Origin: Verrucomicrobiales bacterium
Lineage (GTDB): Bacteria > Verrucomicrobiota > Verrucomicrobiae > Limisphaerales > UBA1100
NCBI GenBank assembly: GCA_002721895.1
Contig: PBLV01000057.1
Span: forward strand, 62,001 to 126,000
Direction of reading: 5' to 3'
DNA length: 64,000 nucleotides
A program made the position numbers and the translations under genes. Below, piece by piece: positions 44,368 to 53,205 of the stretch. A model generated the notes under the pieces. It saw nothing but the letters and a program-made list of their open reading frames with translations. It was not told where the DNA came from and made no database searches. Positions within the stretch are counted from its first letter, which is position 1; the number at the start of each line of letters is the position of its first letter.

Positions 44368-45335
44368 GACTGCGGAGCATGCGCGTCCTCCCGTTCACGC
44401 TGTGTGCCGAACAATAGGCCATCCTCGCCATCCATGGGATCGTCCCGGTGAGTGCGCTCAAACCAGCGGGCTGCCCAGATGCCAGCGAGCGCAATGACCA
44501 CCCCCCCCAACAGGTCCGCGAAGTAGTGGTAACGCAGGTAAACCGTAGCCATCCAGAGCCCCAGCACGGGGGCAAGCAACATCCAGAAACGACGGCGGTA
44601 ATGCCGCCAGTCGAAAGCCAACAGAAAAAACGTCGCCCCAAAATGAATGCTCGGGAAGGCATCAAAACCGTTGGAATGATTCAGGACAAACGCGTTGCCC
44701 ATCTCCCAGATCAACCCACCCTCGCGCTGCCCCATCCAGACAAACGGCCCATTCACCGGCAGTAGCAAATATCCAATATACCCCAATCCATAAAGAGTAA
44801 ACATACCCACCGCACACTGGCGGAACAAGCGAAGGTTCGTGACATAGTAATGGCCCGGGCCAACCACCAGATAATAGAAGAAAAACAGGTAACAAATGGT
44901 GAAGGCATCCACCAGAAGCGCCGAGCCCGGCTGCTGCACGAAATCCAGTGCCCCATGAGTCAAGGATGCCTCAATGGAACGCAGGGTGGCTTGAGCGAAA
45001 TCCAGTACAGCCTGCCCATACATGGCCGGCACGGCCTGCTTGATGGCGGTATATGAACCCGTGGAAATGGCGCACAAGCCAAGGATGCGAATCCGGCAGC
45101 GCAGAGGCGTGGGTCGGTGTTGCCCCCAGCAAACAAGCGCAAAGGTACAGCCAAGGAGCGTCAGGTAGGTGATGCTGCTGGGGTGTAGCAGGCCGACGGT
45201 AGCAACAAGCTTGGCCGAGGCCATGATGAGAAATGCAAGAAAGACCCACTCGTGGGGCCAAGGCCGCAAATGCGCGGCCACCGCCGCCCATGCGCCTCGC
45301 ACCACGCCCACCCGCGTTGAAGGGTTGCCGCTCAT
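44364..45335 (-). CDS. PAP2-superfamily integral membrane phosphatase (Aur1/Ipt-like)
   Basis: About 323 residues from the ATG at 45335; a GTG at 45365 is an alternative. Multiple membrane helices are evident (EWVFLAFLIMASAKLVATV, FTICYLFFFYYLVV, FTLYGLGYIGYLLLPV). PAP2 active-site signatures are NGFDAFPSIHFGATFFLL (SxxH) and LRYHYFADLLGGVVIAL (HxxxxD). This arrangement is seen in inositol-phosphorylceramide-synthase-like and lipid-phosphate-phosphatase proteins that act at the outer face of the inner membrane. Lipid or undecaprenyl-phosphate substrates are both possible. Confidence 0.87.
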   Translation of the reverse strand: MSGNPSTRVGVVRGAWAAVAAHLRPWPHEWVFLAFLIMASAKLVATVGLLHPSSITYLTLLGCTFALVCWGQHRPTPLRCRIRILGLCAISTGSYTAIKQAVPAMYGQAVLDFAQATLRSIEASLTHGALDFVQQPGSALLVDAFTICYLFFFYYLVVGPGHYYVTNLRLFRQCAVGMFTLYGLGYIGYLLLPVNGPFVWMGQREGGLIWEMGNAFVLNHSNGFDAFPSIHFGATFFLLAFDWRHYRRRFWMLLAPVLGLWMATVYLRYHYFADLLGGVVIALAGIWAARWFERTHRDDPMDGEDGLLFGTQREREDAHAPQS

Positions 45336-45453
45336 CCGAATTCCCGGCACGCGACGTGAACACACGCGTCACGCCAACATGACGCCGGGGTTAAGACAGT
45401 GTCAACCTTGTATGAAAAAAAGGCGATGAAATCAAGCCGTTTCCCCGCAGCCC

Positions 45454-46167
45454 TCACTTGGGAGCCGCCAGCTTGTCTTTCCAGACATGGAAAAGCTTGG
45501 TTGTGGCCACTACGTCGCGCACACAATACTGGGCGATCTCCAGAAAGCGCCCCTCGGCCATGAGGTCGTTCACGTCCATGCCGGTCACCCCTTCGGCCTT
45601 GGGCGAATCAATGCCAAACACGCGGCAGTAAAAATCCAGATTAAACCGCCGGGCCGCGCCATCACGGCCACTGACATTATAAAATGTTAACTGGTCCGCA
45701 AGGTCACAATGCGGCGCCGTCGCGAACCTGTATCCCAGCCAATCCTTGCGGCTGATCGGGACATCCAGCACGGCCGACCTAAGATACAGGAACGGCACAT
45801 CAAACCCGCGCCCATTGAAGGTTACCACCTGATCATATTTGCGCGCCACCTCCCAGAAGCCCGTGAGTACTTCCGCTTCGTCCATGCAGGGCACAAATTC
45901 CACCGGGCCACCCTGCTCCCCCTCAAAGTCATCCGCCACGTACAAAACCTGCCCCCGGCCCGAGTCCGCATTGATCATGCAAACACAAACACACTGCGCC
46001 GTGAACGGCCATAAGTTGAACATCCGCCCAATCTCTTCCCGGCGCACCTCCTTTTCCACCTCATCTCGCAGGGATTCCGCCGGCCGGAACAGATATTCCA
46101 GTTGTGTCTCATCAAAATGTTCACGCGGCAGCGCGGACGTCTCGATATCAAACACCAGGGTGGCCAT
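45454..46167 (-). CDS. PolB-like predicted 3'-5' exonuclease
   Basis: 237 residues from the ATG at 46167, which places the protein start at MATLVFDIETSALP; the open frame upstream to 46197 is not needed. The DEDD-type exonuclease motifs are DIET (Exo I), VVTFNGRGFDVPFL (Exo II) and IAQYCVRDVVATTKLF (Exo III). It belongs to the RNase-H-like family related to the exonuclease domain of DNA polymerase B. It may act in repair or nucleic-acid turnover. It is downstream of the poly-KKK gene, with a terminator between. Confidence 0.88.
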   Translation of the reverse strand: MATLVFDIETSALPREHFDETQLEYLFRPAESLRDEVEKEVRREEIGRMFNLWPFTAQCVCVCMINADSGRGQVLYVADDFEGEQGGPVEFVPCMDEAEVLTGFWEVARKYDQVVTFNGRGFDVPFLYLRSAVLDVPISRKDWLGYRFATAPHCDLADQLTFYNVSGRDGAARRFNLDFYCRVFGIDSPKAEGVTGMDVNDLMAEGRFLEIAQYCVRDVVATTKLFHVWKDKLAAPK

Positions 46168-46203
46168 GCCCCAAGCTCGCAAATGACCTCTCCCCACGAA
46201 AGC

Positions 46204-46232
46204 AAAAAAAGCGGTGGGTAAAAACCCACCGC
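46204..46232 (-). terminator. Intrinsic terminator after the poly-KKK gene
   Basis: On the minus strand a 9-bp stem (GCGGTGGGT with ACCCACCGC) with a TTTT loop is followed by seven T. It ends the transcript of the gene at 46260-46550, before the exonuclease gene. Confidence 0.88.
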
Positions 46233-46259
46233 CTGTATCAAAAAGCCTCCCCGAGGAGT

Positions 46260-46550
46260 CTACTTCTTTTTGGCCTTCTTCTTGGCAGCCTTCTTTTTCG
46301 CCGTCTTCTTCTTGGCTACCTTCTTCTTGGCTGTCTTTTTCTTTGCAGCCTTTTTCTTGGCTGTCTTTTTCTTTGCAGCCTTCTTTTTCGCCGTCTTCTT
46401 CTTGGCTACCTTCTTCTTGGCTGTCTTTTTCTTTGCAGCCTTCTTTTTGGCAACCTTCTTCTTCGCCACCTTCTTCTTGGCGGTCTTCTTCTTGGCTACC
46501 TTCTTTTTGGCAACCTTCTTCTTTTTAGCAGCTTTCTTTTTTGCGGCCAT
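46260..46550 (-). CDS. Lys/Ala repeat protein, histone-H1-C-terminus-like
   Basis: 96 residues from the ATG at 46550, which has AAGGAGG about ten bases upstream. Almost the whole protein is a repeat of (A/V/T)KKK or AKKK units, about 18 of them, giving more than half lysine. It resembles the C-terminal domain of histone H1 and bacterial nucleoid proteins such as Hc1 or AlgP. It would bind DNA non-specifically and is probably disordered. The tandem codon pattern makes the DNA itself an approximately 15-base repeat, prone to length change by slippage. Confidence 0.88.
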   Translation of the reverse strand: MAAKKKAAKKKKVAKKKVAKKKTAKKKVAKKKVAKKKAAKKKTAKKKVAKKKTAKKKAAKKKTAKKKAAKKKTAKKKVAKKKTAKKKAAKKKAKKK

Positions 46551-46724
46551 AGAAGTTACACCTCCTTCATGTTGGGTTAAACGGCCACCAACCCCCGTTG
46601 GCAACACGGCGAAAAGATACAACACTTTTAAGTTGTTTGCATAGGACAAACTTTGTTGCCAAAAAAGTTTTTGTTCACATGATTTTCCCTTTCACCGCGC
46701 GTTGCACCACGCTAGCGTCGCGCC

Positions 46725-49307
46725 ATGGCCGCGTCGAAGAAGCCGAAACTCACGCCAATGATGGCGCAGTACCGGCAGATTAAAAGCGAGCTTCCTGACG
46801 ACGCGCTGCTTCTCTTTCGGCTCGGCGATTTCTATGAAATGTTTCTTGAGGACGCCCAAGAAAGCGCGAGCATTCTTGAAGTGGCCCTCACCCAGCGCGG
46901 CGGCATGCCCATGTGCGGCATCCCCCATCACGCCGCCGACAACTACATCAGCAAACTTTTAAAAGCCGGCCGCCGGGTGGCCCTGTGCGAACAGGTGGAG
47001 GACGCCAAGCCCGGCCAACTGGTCAGGCGCGAGGTCACCCAAATCCTCAGCCCGGGAACGCACTTGGATGAGCGCATGCTCGCCGCCGAGCGCAATAATT
47101 ACCTCGCCACCGCCTGCCGCTCCGGCCGCAACTTGGGCTTGGCGGTCGCGGATCTTACCACCGGTGCTTTTAAAACTACGGAGGTAGGCGATTCCTCCGA
47201 ATTGCTCGCGGAGCTGGAGCGACTGCGCCCCGCGGAACTGGTCCTGCCCGCTCGGGATCCTGATTTACAGGTGATTTTGCGCCCTGCCGTGCCTTTCCTG
47301 CAGGAACATGAAGACTGGGTTTTCGAATCAGAAACCGCCCAACACGCCCTCAAGGAGCACTTTGGGGTGAAATCCCTAGACGGGTTTGGACTGAAAAACC
47401 GGGACGCTGCCGCTTGTGCCGCCGGGGGGGCGCTGCACTACCTGAGTCAGCAAATGCGCCGCGATGTTTCCCATCTTTGCTCCCTGTCTTTCTACACGCC
47501 GCATGGCCTGCTGACCCTCGACGCCACTACACTGCGTCACTTGGAAATCCTAGAACCACTCCAGCGTGATGCCTCCCGCGATGCCTGCCTGTACGGCGTG
47601 ATGAACCGCACCGCCACGCCCATGGGCGCTCGTTTGCTGCGCGACTGGCTGACGCAACCATTGGCTGACTCGGCGGAAATTCATCAACGGCAGACCGCCG
47701 TGCAAGCGTGGGTAAACCATCCCAGTCTGCTCGAAGCTTTTCGGCGTGGTTTAAAGGAAGTGCGCGACTTGGAACGCACACTGACCCGCCTGAGCATCGG
47801 GAGCGGCAATGCGCGCGACTTGCGCCAGCTTCAACTTGCGCTGCAACAGATGCCTGCGTTGAAGGAACTTCTGCAGGAATCCATTGCTGCCGCCGCGCAC
47901 GACCAGAAAACCAGCGAGTTGTCTCTGGATGACCGTGAGGCTCCCACCTCACTGCTCGACCCGTTGGAAGAACAACTCGCCGTGTTGCCGGAACTCGTGG
48001 ACTTGATCCAGCGCGCCGTGGTGGATGAGCCGCCGCTTGCCCTGAAGGAGGGCGGCATCATACGTGATGGGTTTAATCCGCAACTGGATGAACTGCGCGG
48101 CGGTTCGCGCGAAGGCAAGGAATGGATCGCCGAGCTGCAGAATCGCGAAAGTGAACGCACGGGCATCCCATCGCTAAAGGTGCGGTTCAACAATGTCTTC
48201 GGCTATTTCATCGAGGTGACCCGCACGCACCTGGACAAGGTGCCTCCGGAATGGCACCGCAAACAAACCATCGCCAATGGGGAGCGCTACATCACCGACG
48301 AATTAAAGGAGATGGAGGGCAAGGTGCTGGGCGCGGACGAACGAGCCATGAAAATGGAGTACGATCTCTTCCTCCAATTGCGCGAGGCAGTAATTGCCCA
48401 GGTGAACCCCATCCAGCAAACCGCGAGGGCACTGGGACAACTGGATGTGTTGGCTGGCTTTGCCGAGGTGGCACGGCTGCACGATTACTGCCGGCCGCGA
48501 GTCGGCAACGAAGGCCGACTGGAGATTCGGGCAGGCCGGCATCCGGTTTTGGAGCAGGCGATGCTGGAGGAGCGGTTTGTGCCCAATGACTTGCTGCTTG
48601 ATGGCTCGCGACAACTGGCGTTGATCACCGGGCCCAACATGGCCGGGAAAAGCACCTACATCCGGCAGGCCGCGCTGTTGACGTTACTGGCGCACACGGG
48701 ATCCTTTGTGCCGGCCACGAAAGCTCGGATAGACTTGGTGGACCGGATTTTTACTCGCATTGGCGCCAGCGACGATCTGGCACGCGGGCAATCAACTTTC
48801 ATGGTGGAGATGAGCGAGACGGCGAATATTTTAAACCACGCCTCGCGAAATAGCCTAGTGATCCTCGATGAGATTGGCCGGGGCACGAGTACGTTCGACG
48901 GCTTGAGCCTTGCCTGGGCAATTGTGGAGCATCTCCACAACCAACTCGGCGCGAAAACACTTTTTGCCACACACTACCATGAGTTGACGGAACTTGAAGG
49001 CAGGCTGGAGCGAGTGTTCAACTGCAACGTGGCGGTGCGCGAGTACAACGATCAAATTGTCTTTTTGCGGCAGATTGTCGAGGGAGCAGCGGACCAAAGC
49101 TATGGCATTCAGGTGGCGCGGTTGGCGGGGGTGCCCCAGGAAGTACTTGGGCGCGCGCGCGAAATCCTAGGCAACCTTGAGGAATCGGATTTAACCCCAT
49201 CCGGCGGCGCGCGAGGGGGACGCAAGCCACGCACGGAACGAAAGAAATTGCGCGAACTGCCTCCCTCGCCACAGTTGGACCTGTTTACTCAGGCAGAGTC
49301 TCCTTGA
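46725..49307 (+). CDS. mutS: DNA mismatch repair protein MutS
   Basis: 860 residues, full length. The mismatch-reading Phe-Glu motif is in LFRLGDFYEMFLEDA near the N-terminus. The core and clamp domains follow, and the ATPase has Walker A ITGPNMAGKSTYIRQ and Walker B VILDEIGRGTSTFDGLSL with the histidine motif FATHYHELTEL. It recognises mismatches and recruits MutL. Its stop lies 23 bases inside the convergent gene at 49285. No mutL is in the window. Confidence 0.97.
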   Translation: MAASKKPKLTPMMAQYRQIKSELPDDALLLFRLGDFYEMFLEDAQESASILEVALTQRGGMPMCGIPHHAADNYISKLLKAGRRVALCEQVEDAKPGQLVRREVTQILSPGTHLDERMLAAERNNYLATACRSGRNLGLAVADLTTGAFKTTEVGDSSELLAELERLRPAELVLPARDPDLQVILRPAVPFLQEHEDWVFESETAQHALKEHFGVKSLDGFGLKNRDAAACAAGGALHYLSQQMRRDVSHLCSLSFYTPHGLLTLDATTLRHLEILEPLQRDASRDACLYGVMNRTATPMGARLLRDWLTQPLADSAEIHQRQTAVQAWVNHPSLLEAFRRGLKEVRDLERTLTRLSIGSGNARDLRQLQLALQQMPALKELLQESIAAAAHDQKTSELSLDDREAPTSLLDPLEEQLAVLPELVDLIQRAVVDEPPLALKEGGIIRDGFNPQLDELRGGSREGKEWIAELQNRESERTGIPSLKVRFNNVFGYFIEVTRTHLDKVPPEWHRKQTIANGERYITDELKEMEGKVLGADERAMKMEYDLFLQLREAVIAQVNPIQQTARALGQLDVLAGFAEVARLHDYCRPRVGNEGRLEIRAGRHPVLEQAMLEERFVPNDLLLDGSRQLALITGPNMAGKSTYIRQAALLTLLAHTGSFVPATKARIDLVDRIFTRIGASDDLARGQSTFMVEMSETANILNHASRNSLVILDEIGRGTSTFDGLSLAWAIVEHLHNQLGAKTLFATHYHELTELEGRLERVFNCNVAVREYNDQIVFLRQIVEGAADQSYGIQVARLAGVPQEVLGRAREILGNLEESDLTPSGGARGGRKPRTERKKLRELPPSPQLDLFTQAESP

Positions 49308-50007
49308 ACACGACGATCACCCCGTAGTCGACGGGTTTCTTTTCGTCATTGGAAAATTCAATGGGGGTGACGCTCATGATATTGTCATCTCCCTGCTCGC
49401 GCAAAAATCCCGTCACGGTCTCATCAAACGTATCCTTGCCATCCTTCTCGCAGTCACTGTGCCGAAACGTTTTCACGGCCATTGTGCTGCCAGACCGCGC
49501 CTCTTGATCCAGCGTCGTTGCGACGCCACCGCCAAAGCCATGGACAATGTTCGCCGGGTTGCCTTCTCCACTGGAAACTGTCGCGCCCACTTCAGGTGCG
49601 GGGGCGGCTGCTTCAGGAACTGGTGCCGATTGCGGGACGGAGGCAGGCGCTGGAGCCGGGGCTGGCGCAGGTGCAGGAGCCGGAGCGGGCACGGGGGCTG
49701 GAGCCGACTGGGGAACCTCAACCCCAGGTTGCGCCACTGGCTCCTCAGCGGGTGGCGATGAGGCTGCTTCAGCAGCTTGCTGTGCGACAACGGTTTCCAA
49801 CTCGGCGGCAGCTTTTAAAAGACCTATTTCATCCGCAGAAGGAAGCACAATCGGCTTTTGACAGGTGTCAATGGGGCAAGGGATCTGCCCAGACATACCA
49901 TCCCAGACCTGCTGAATCTGGGATTCATCGGCGTGCATACCCTCGCCGCAATGAGGGCACTGGAACTGAATGAGGCCGTCCTCGATCCTGGCGTTGGCGC
50001 ATTTCAT
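49285..50007 (-). CDS. Zinc-ribbon protein with Pro-Ala linker, unknown function
   Basis: 240 residues. The first 50 residues carry paired cysteines (FQCPHCGEGMHAD and QIPCPIDTCQKPIVLP) that look like a zinc ribbon. Residues about 100-130 are a Pro-Ala dipeptide repeat, a stiff linker of the type found between domains of cell-envelope proteins. The last 80 residues (TMAVKTFRHSDCEKDGKDTF, YGVIVVFKE) form a small alpha/beta domain. The 3' end overlaps mutS by 23 bases on the other strand. I do not recognise the family. Confidence 0.75.
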   Translation of the reverse strand: MKCANARIEDGLIQFQCPHCGEGMHADESQIQQVWDGMSGQIPCPIDTCQKPIVLPSADEIGLLKAAAELETVVAQQAAEAASSPPAEEPVAQPGVEVPQSAPAPVPAPAPAPAPAPAPAPASVPQSAPVPEAAAPAPEVGATVSSGEGNPANIVHGFGGGVATTLDQEARSGSTMAVKTFRHSDCEKDGKDTFDETVTGFLREQGDDNIMSVTPIEFSNDEKKPVDYGVIVVFKETLPE

Positions 50008-50077
50008 CCGGTTGGGCCTTCCGTCTGCCTCGGAAGGCTACGCGGGCACACGGCGTTTTCGCCAGCCAAAAATCCCT

Positions 50078-51340
50078 TCAACGCCCAGCCACACGCTGCA
50101 CACGCGCGCCCAAGCCGACGAGCTTTTCCTGGATGGACTCGTATCCGCGATCCAAGTGGTAAATCCGGTTGACCTGCGTAATGCCGGTGGCCACCAATCC
50201 CGCGATGACCAGCGCGGCGCTCGCGCGAAGATCACTGGCCATCACTGGCGCGCCGCTGAGGGGCTTGCCTCCCTTGACAATGGCGCTTGGGCCTTCAATG
50301 GCCACTTCGGCGCCCAAACGCGCCAACTCGGCGGCGTGGGTAAAGCGCGCCTCAAAAATACGCTCGGTGATGATGCTGATGCCGGGAATTTGAGTCAGCA
50401 AGGCCATCATCTGTGCCTGAACGTCGGTGGGGAAGCCGGGATAGGGCAGGGTGGTGATGTCCACGGGGTTGAGGGTGCGACCACGTTTGCAAGTGATGCG
50501 CCCGCGCCCGGTCTCAATTTTCACGCCCATGTCGCCCAGCTTGTCCAACACGGCGTTGAGTTGCGTCGGCTGTACTCCTTTCAGGGTCACTTCGCCACGG
50601 GTGGCGATGCCGGCGATGGCGTAGGTAGCTGCCTCGATTCGGTCGGGGATGACCTTGTGCTCCACTCCGTGAAGCTTGCGCACGCCATTCACGGTAATGG
50701 TGGGGCTGCCGGCACCCTCAACTCGGGCACCCATGCCTTTTAAAAATGTTGCAAGGTCTGCCACTTCCGGTTCACAGGCAGCACTCTCGATGACGGTCCG
50801 GCCTGGGGCCAACACTGCGGCCATAAGCATGTTGGCTGTTCCGAGTACTGTGGGGCCGGCGCGGCCTCCCAAGAAAACATCTCCGCCTCGAAGGTCCTTC
50901 GCGGTGGCCCGAACGTAGCCTCCAGTGGTCCTGACCTTTGCCCCGAGCGCTTCCATACCTTTCAAATGCAGGTCGATAGGCCGCGTGCCGATGACGCAGC
51001 CGCCGGGCAATGAAACCTTGGCGCGGCCCAACCTGCCAAGAAGTGGACCCAGCACACAGATGGAGCCGCGCATTTTTCGCACGAGATCATAATCGGCCAT
51101 GTCTTTCACGCGCTCGGCGCGCACAGTGAGGGTTTGACCGTCAAACTCCACCTTGGCACCGAGGGATTGGAGAATGCGCATCATGGTACGGACATCTTCA
51201 AGGTCGGGCACATTCCGAATGACACAGGGCTCGGGTGAAAGCAGCGAGGCTGCCATGATGGGAAGCACGGCGTTTTTTGCGCCACTGATGGGCACTTCTC
51301 CGTTCAAGGGAACTCCGCCGCGAATCAATAGACTGTCCAT
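50078..51340 (-). CDS. murA: UDP-N-acetylglucosamine 1-carboxyvinyltransferase
   Basis: 420 residues, normal length. It opens SLLIRGGVPLNGEVPISGAK and NAVLPIMAASLL, the MurA signature with the Lys-Asn pair. The active-site cysteine is conserved in SLPGGCVIGTRPIDLHLKG, so sensitivity to fosfomycin is expected from the family. It transfers enolpyruvate from phosphoenolpyruvate to UDP-GlcNAc, the first committed step of peptidoglycan. Peptidoglycan synthesis thus draws on the same UDP-GlcNAc pool as the WbpA pathway. Confidence 0.96.
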   Translation of the reverse strand: MDSLLIRGGVPLNGEVPISGAKNAVLPIMAASLLSPEPCVIRNVPDLEDVRTMMRILQSLGAKVEFDGQTLTVRAERVKDMADYDLVRKMRGSICVLGPLLGRLGRAKVSLPGGCVIGTRPIDLHLKGMEALGAKVRTTGGYVRATAKDLRGGDVFLGGRAGPTVLGTANMLMAAVLAPGRTVIESAACEPEVADLATFLKGMGARVEGAGSPTITVNGVRKLHGVEHKVIPDRIEAATYAIAGIATRGEVTLKGVQPTQLNAVLDKLGDMGVKIETGRGRITCKRGRTLNPVDITTLPYPGFPTDVQAQMMALLTQIPGISIITERIFEARFTHAAELARLGAEVAIEGPSAIVKGGKPLSGAPVMASDLRASAALVIAGLVATGITQVNRIYHLDRGYESIQEKLVGLGARVQRVAGR

Positions 51341-51388
51341 GAAGCCATTGTGCCGGCACCTCCATGGCTGCCGGGGCGGGCAGTGTGT

Positions 51389-52240
51389 TCACGAATTGGC
51401 GGGGGTGGCAATCACGATTCTGGGAATGCCAGCCAGATCCTCGTGTACTTGAATGGAACTCCAACGGTGGGCTTCGAGAAGAGCACACACGGCCGGGGAC
51501 TGTTCATGACCCGTCTCAAGCATGAGTCGACCGTTTTGGCGAAGGATAGCAGCGGTATTGGCGACGAGGGCACGATAAAAATCCAGCCCGTCCGCGCCCC
51601 CATCCAAGGCAAGATGCGGATCGTGGTCACGAACTTCCGGTTGAAGACCATCGATCTCTTTCGTGGGAATGTAGGGTGGATTGGAAACGACAAGGTCAAA
51701 CGGCCCAGTCGGCAGGTTGTACCGACAATCAGCCTTCAGGAATTGTAACCGGCCCGCAACCCCAGCATCGATGGCATTTTCCCGTGCTAGGGCCAAGGCA
51801 TCCTCGGAAATATCCAAAGCCTCGACCTCGCCATTGAGGCAGGCCATGGCAACGGAAATGGCGATGCAGCCGGAGCCCGTTCCGATGTCAAGCACACGGG
51901 GAGTATCCTTTGCACGCAAAAAATCGATGGCACGCTCAACGAGCATTTCCGTTTCCGGGCGGGGAATCAGCGCGCGTTGATCCGACCGCAGCCGAACCTC
52001 GTGAAAATCCGTGGCTCCCAACAGGTGCTGGAGCGGAACCCGGCGTGAACGCTCGGCGACCCAACAGGCAAGTTGTGCCGTCTCTGGCTGGGTCAGTTTC
52101 CTCGCGTCGTTCACTGACAGTTCGCCGCGACGAATATCAAGCAAATGAGCCAACATCCACTCCAGTTCCACAAGCGGCATCTCGATTCCACCGGCACGAA
52201 GACTGGGTTCATGGCGGGAGATGGCTTCATGAATGGTCAC
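51389..52240 (-). CDS. prmC: Release factor glutamine methyltransferase
   Basis: 283 residues from a GTG at 52240. The frame stays open upstream to 52558, but that part has no PrmC homology and lies opposite the LysM gene. The N-terminal helical domain (VELEWMLAHLLDIRRGEL) is followed by RALIPRPETEMLVERAIDF, the SAM loop VLDIGTGSGCIAISVAM and the catalytic NPPY motif in LVVSNPPYIPTKEI. It methylates the glutamine of the GGQ motif in release factors. It lies 48 bases downstream of murA. Confidence 0.93.
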   Translation of the reverse strand: MTIHEAISRHEPSLRAGGIEMPLVELEWMLAHLLDIRRGELSVNDARKLTQPETAQLACWVAERSRRVPLQHLLGATDFHEVRLRSDQRALIPRPETEMLVERAIDFLRAKDTPRVLDIGTGSGCIAISVAMACLNGEVEALDISEDALALARENAIDAGVAGRLQFLKADCRYNLPTGPFDLVVSNPPYIPTKEIDGLQPEVRDHDPHLALDGGADGLDFYRALVANTAAILRQNGRLMLETGHEQSPAVCALLEAHRWSSIQVHEDLAGIPRIVIATPANS

Positions 52241-52311
52241 AGGCGCAATTTGCCGCAGATGCTGCCGGTTTGAAACTTGAAATAACGCCGGACTCCTCCT
52301 ATCCTCAGCAC

Positions 52312-53187
52312 ATGAGGAGCGTTGGCTATTTCCCAATTCTGGCCGCGGTAGTGATCGCGTTGAGTCCTTCTGTTTTTGCGCAGGACAAGGAACCCTCCAA
52401 GGACGATCCCAAAACCACGCCGGAAAAGAAACCTGAACCCAAGGATGCCCCTGAGAAAACCGGCGACACCAAGCCAAAGGTTGTGCCCAAGAAGAAGGAG
52501 CCGAAAGATAAGGCGAAGCCAAAGGGCGAGCCAGATACAAAAGGCGAAGGCAAGCCAAAGGACAAGACGGCCCCTGAGCCCAAGGACGAGCCAGATAACA
52601 ACAAGAAGCCCGAAGAGCCGGCCAAAACCGCGGCGTTGACGCCGGAGATGAAGTATTTCGAGGAGCAATTTAAACTGATGCGCGGCGAACTGGAGGCGTT
52701 AAAGGAGTCGCACGAATTGATTCGACAGAAGAACAATGCGTTGACCGCCGAGCTGAAACTGTTGCGCGAGGCCAACCTACAGCTTGCGATGAAAACGAAG
52801 CTGGAATACGCCACGCGCAAGGACATTGACTCCATCAACACGCGCTTGGAGCAGGTGGACATGAACCGCAAACAGGATCGCGACCTGATTCTCGCCGAGT
52901 TCACCAAGCTCAACCGCAAGCTGGCACAGTTGGCTGCCGCCCAAGCCCAAAAACCCGCCACTGTCCAAACGCCCGTGGAGCTAGGCCCGGACGAGGAATT
53001 TCTCGAGCACACGGTCGAAAAGGGTGAATTCCTTTCGGCTATCATCGTCGCCTACAACGAGCACCTTAAAACGAAGGGCTGTAAACCCGTCACCACCCGC
53101 GACATTCTGGAGGCCAACCCGGGCATCAACGTCGAGCGCATCTTGGTCGGCCAGAAGATCAAGATACCCGTGCGCAAAAAATCCTGA
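52312..53187 (+). CDS. Exported LysM-domain protein with Lys/Pro-rich and coiled-coil regions
   Basis: 291 residues. A signal peptide (SVGYFPILAAVVIALSPSVFA) precedes about 85 residues rich in Lys, Pro, Glu and Asp. A coiled-coil region follows (FKLMRGELEALKESHELIRQ to LEQVDMNRKQ). A LysM-like domain closes the protein (HTVEKGEFLSAIIVAYNEHL, then GINVERILVGQKIKIPV). LysM binds peptidoglycan GlcNAc chains, so this is likely a periplasmic envelope protein. It diverges from prmC with 71 bases between the starts. The open frame upstream of 52312 is not coding. Confidence 0.88.
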   Translation: MRSVGYFPILAAVVIALSPSVFAQDKEPSKDDPKTTPEKKPEPKDAPEKTGDTKPKVVPKKKEPKDKAKPKGEPDTKGEGKPKDKTAPEPKDEPDNNKKPEEPAKTAALTPEMKYFEEQFKLMRGELEALKESHELIRQKNNALTAELKLLREANLQLAMKTKLEYATRKDIDSINTRLEQVDMNRKQDRDLILAEFTKLNRKLAQLAAAQAQKPATVQTPVELGPDEEFLEHTVEKGEFLSAIIVAYNEHLKTKGCKPVTTRDILEANPGINVERILVGQKIKIPVRKKS

Positions 53188-53205
53188 CGCCAGCCCGGCC
53201 ACGTC

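Noticed and set aside
46260..46550. CRISPR-like direct repeats
   Set aside because: Periodicity is that of AAG-rich codons for (A/V/T)KKK in one frame; there are no spacers.
52241..52558. Upstream extension of prmC
   Set aside because: Trp/Pro/Ser-rich sequence without PrmC similarity lying opposite the LysM gene and its promoter.
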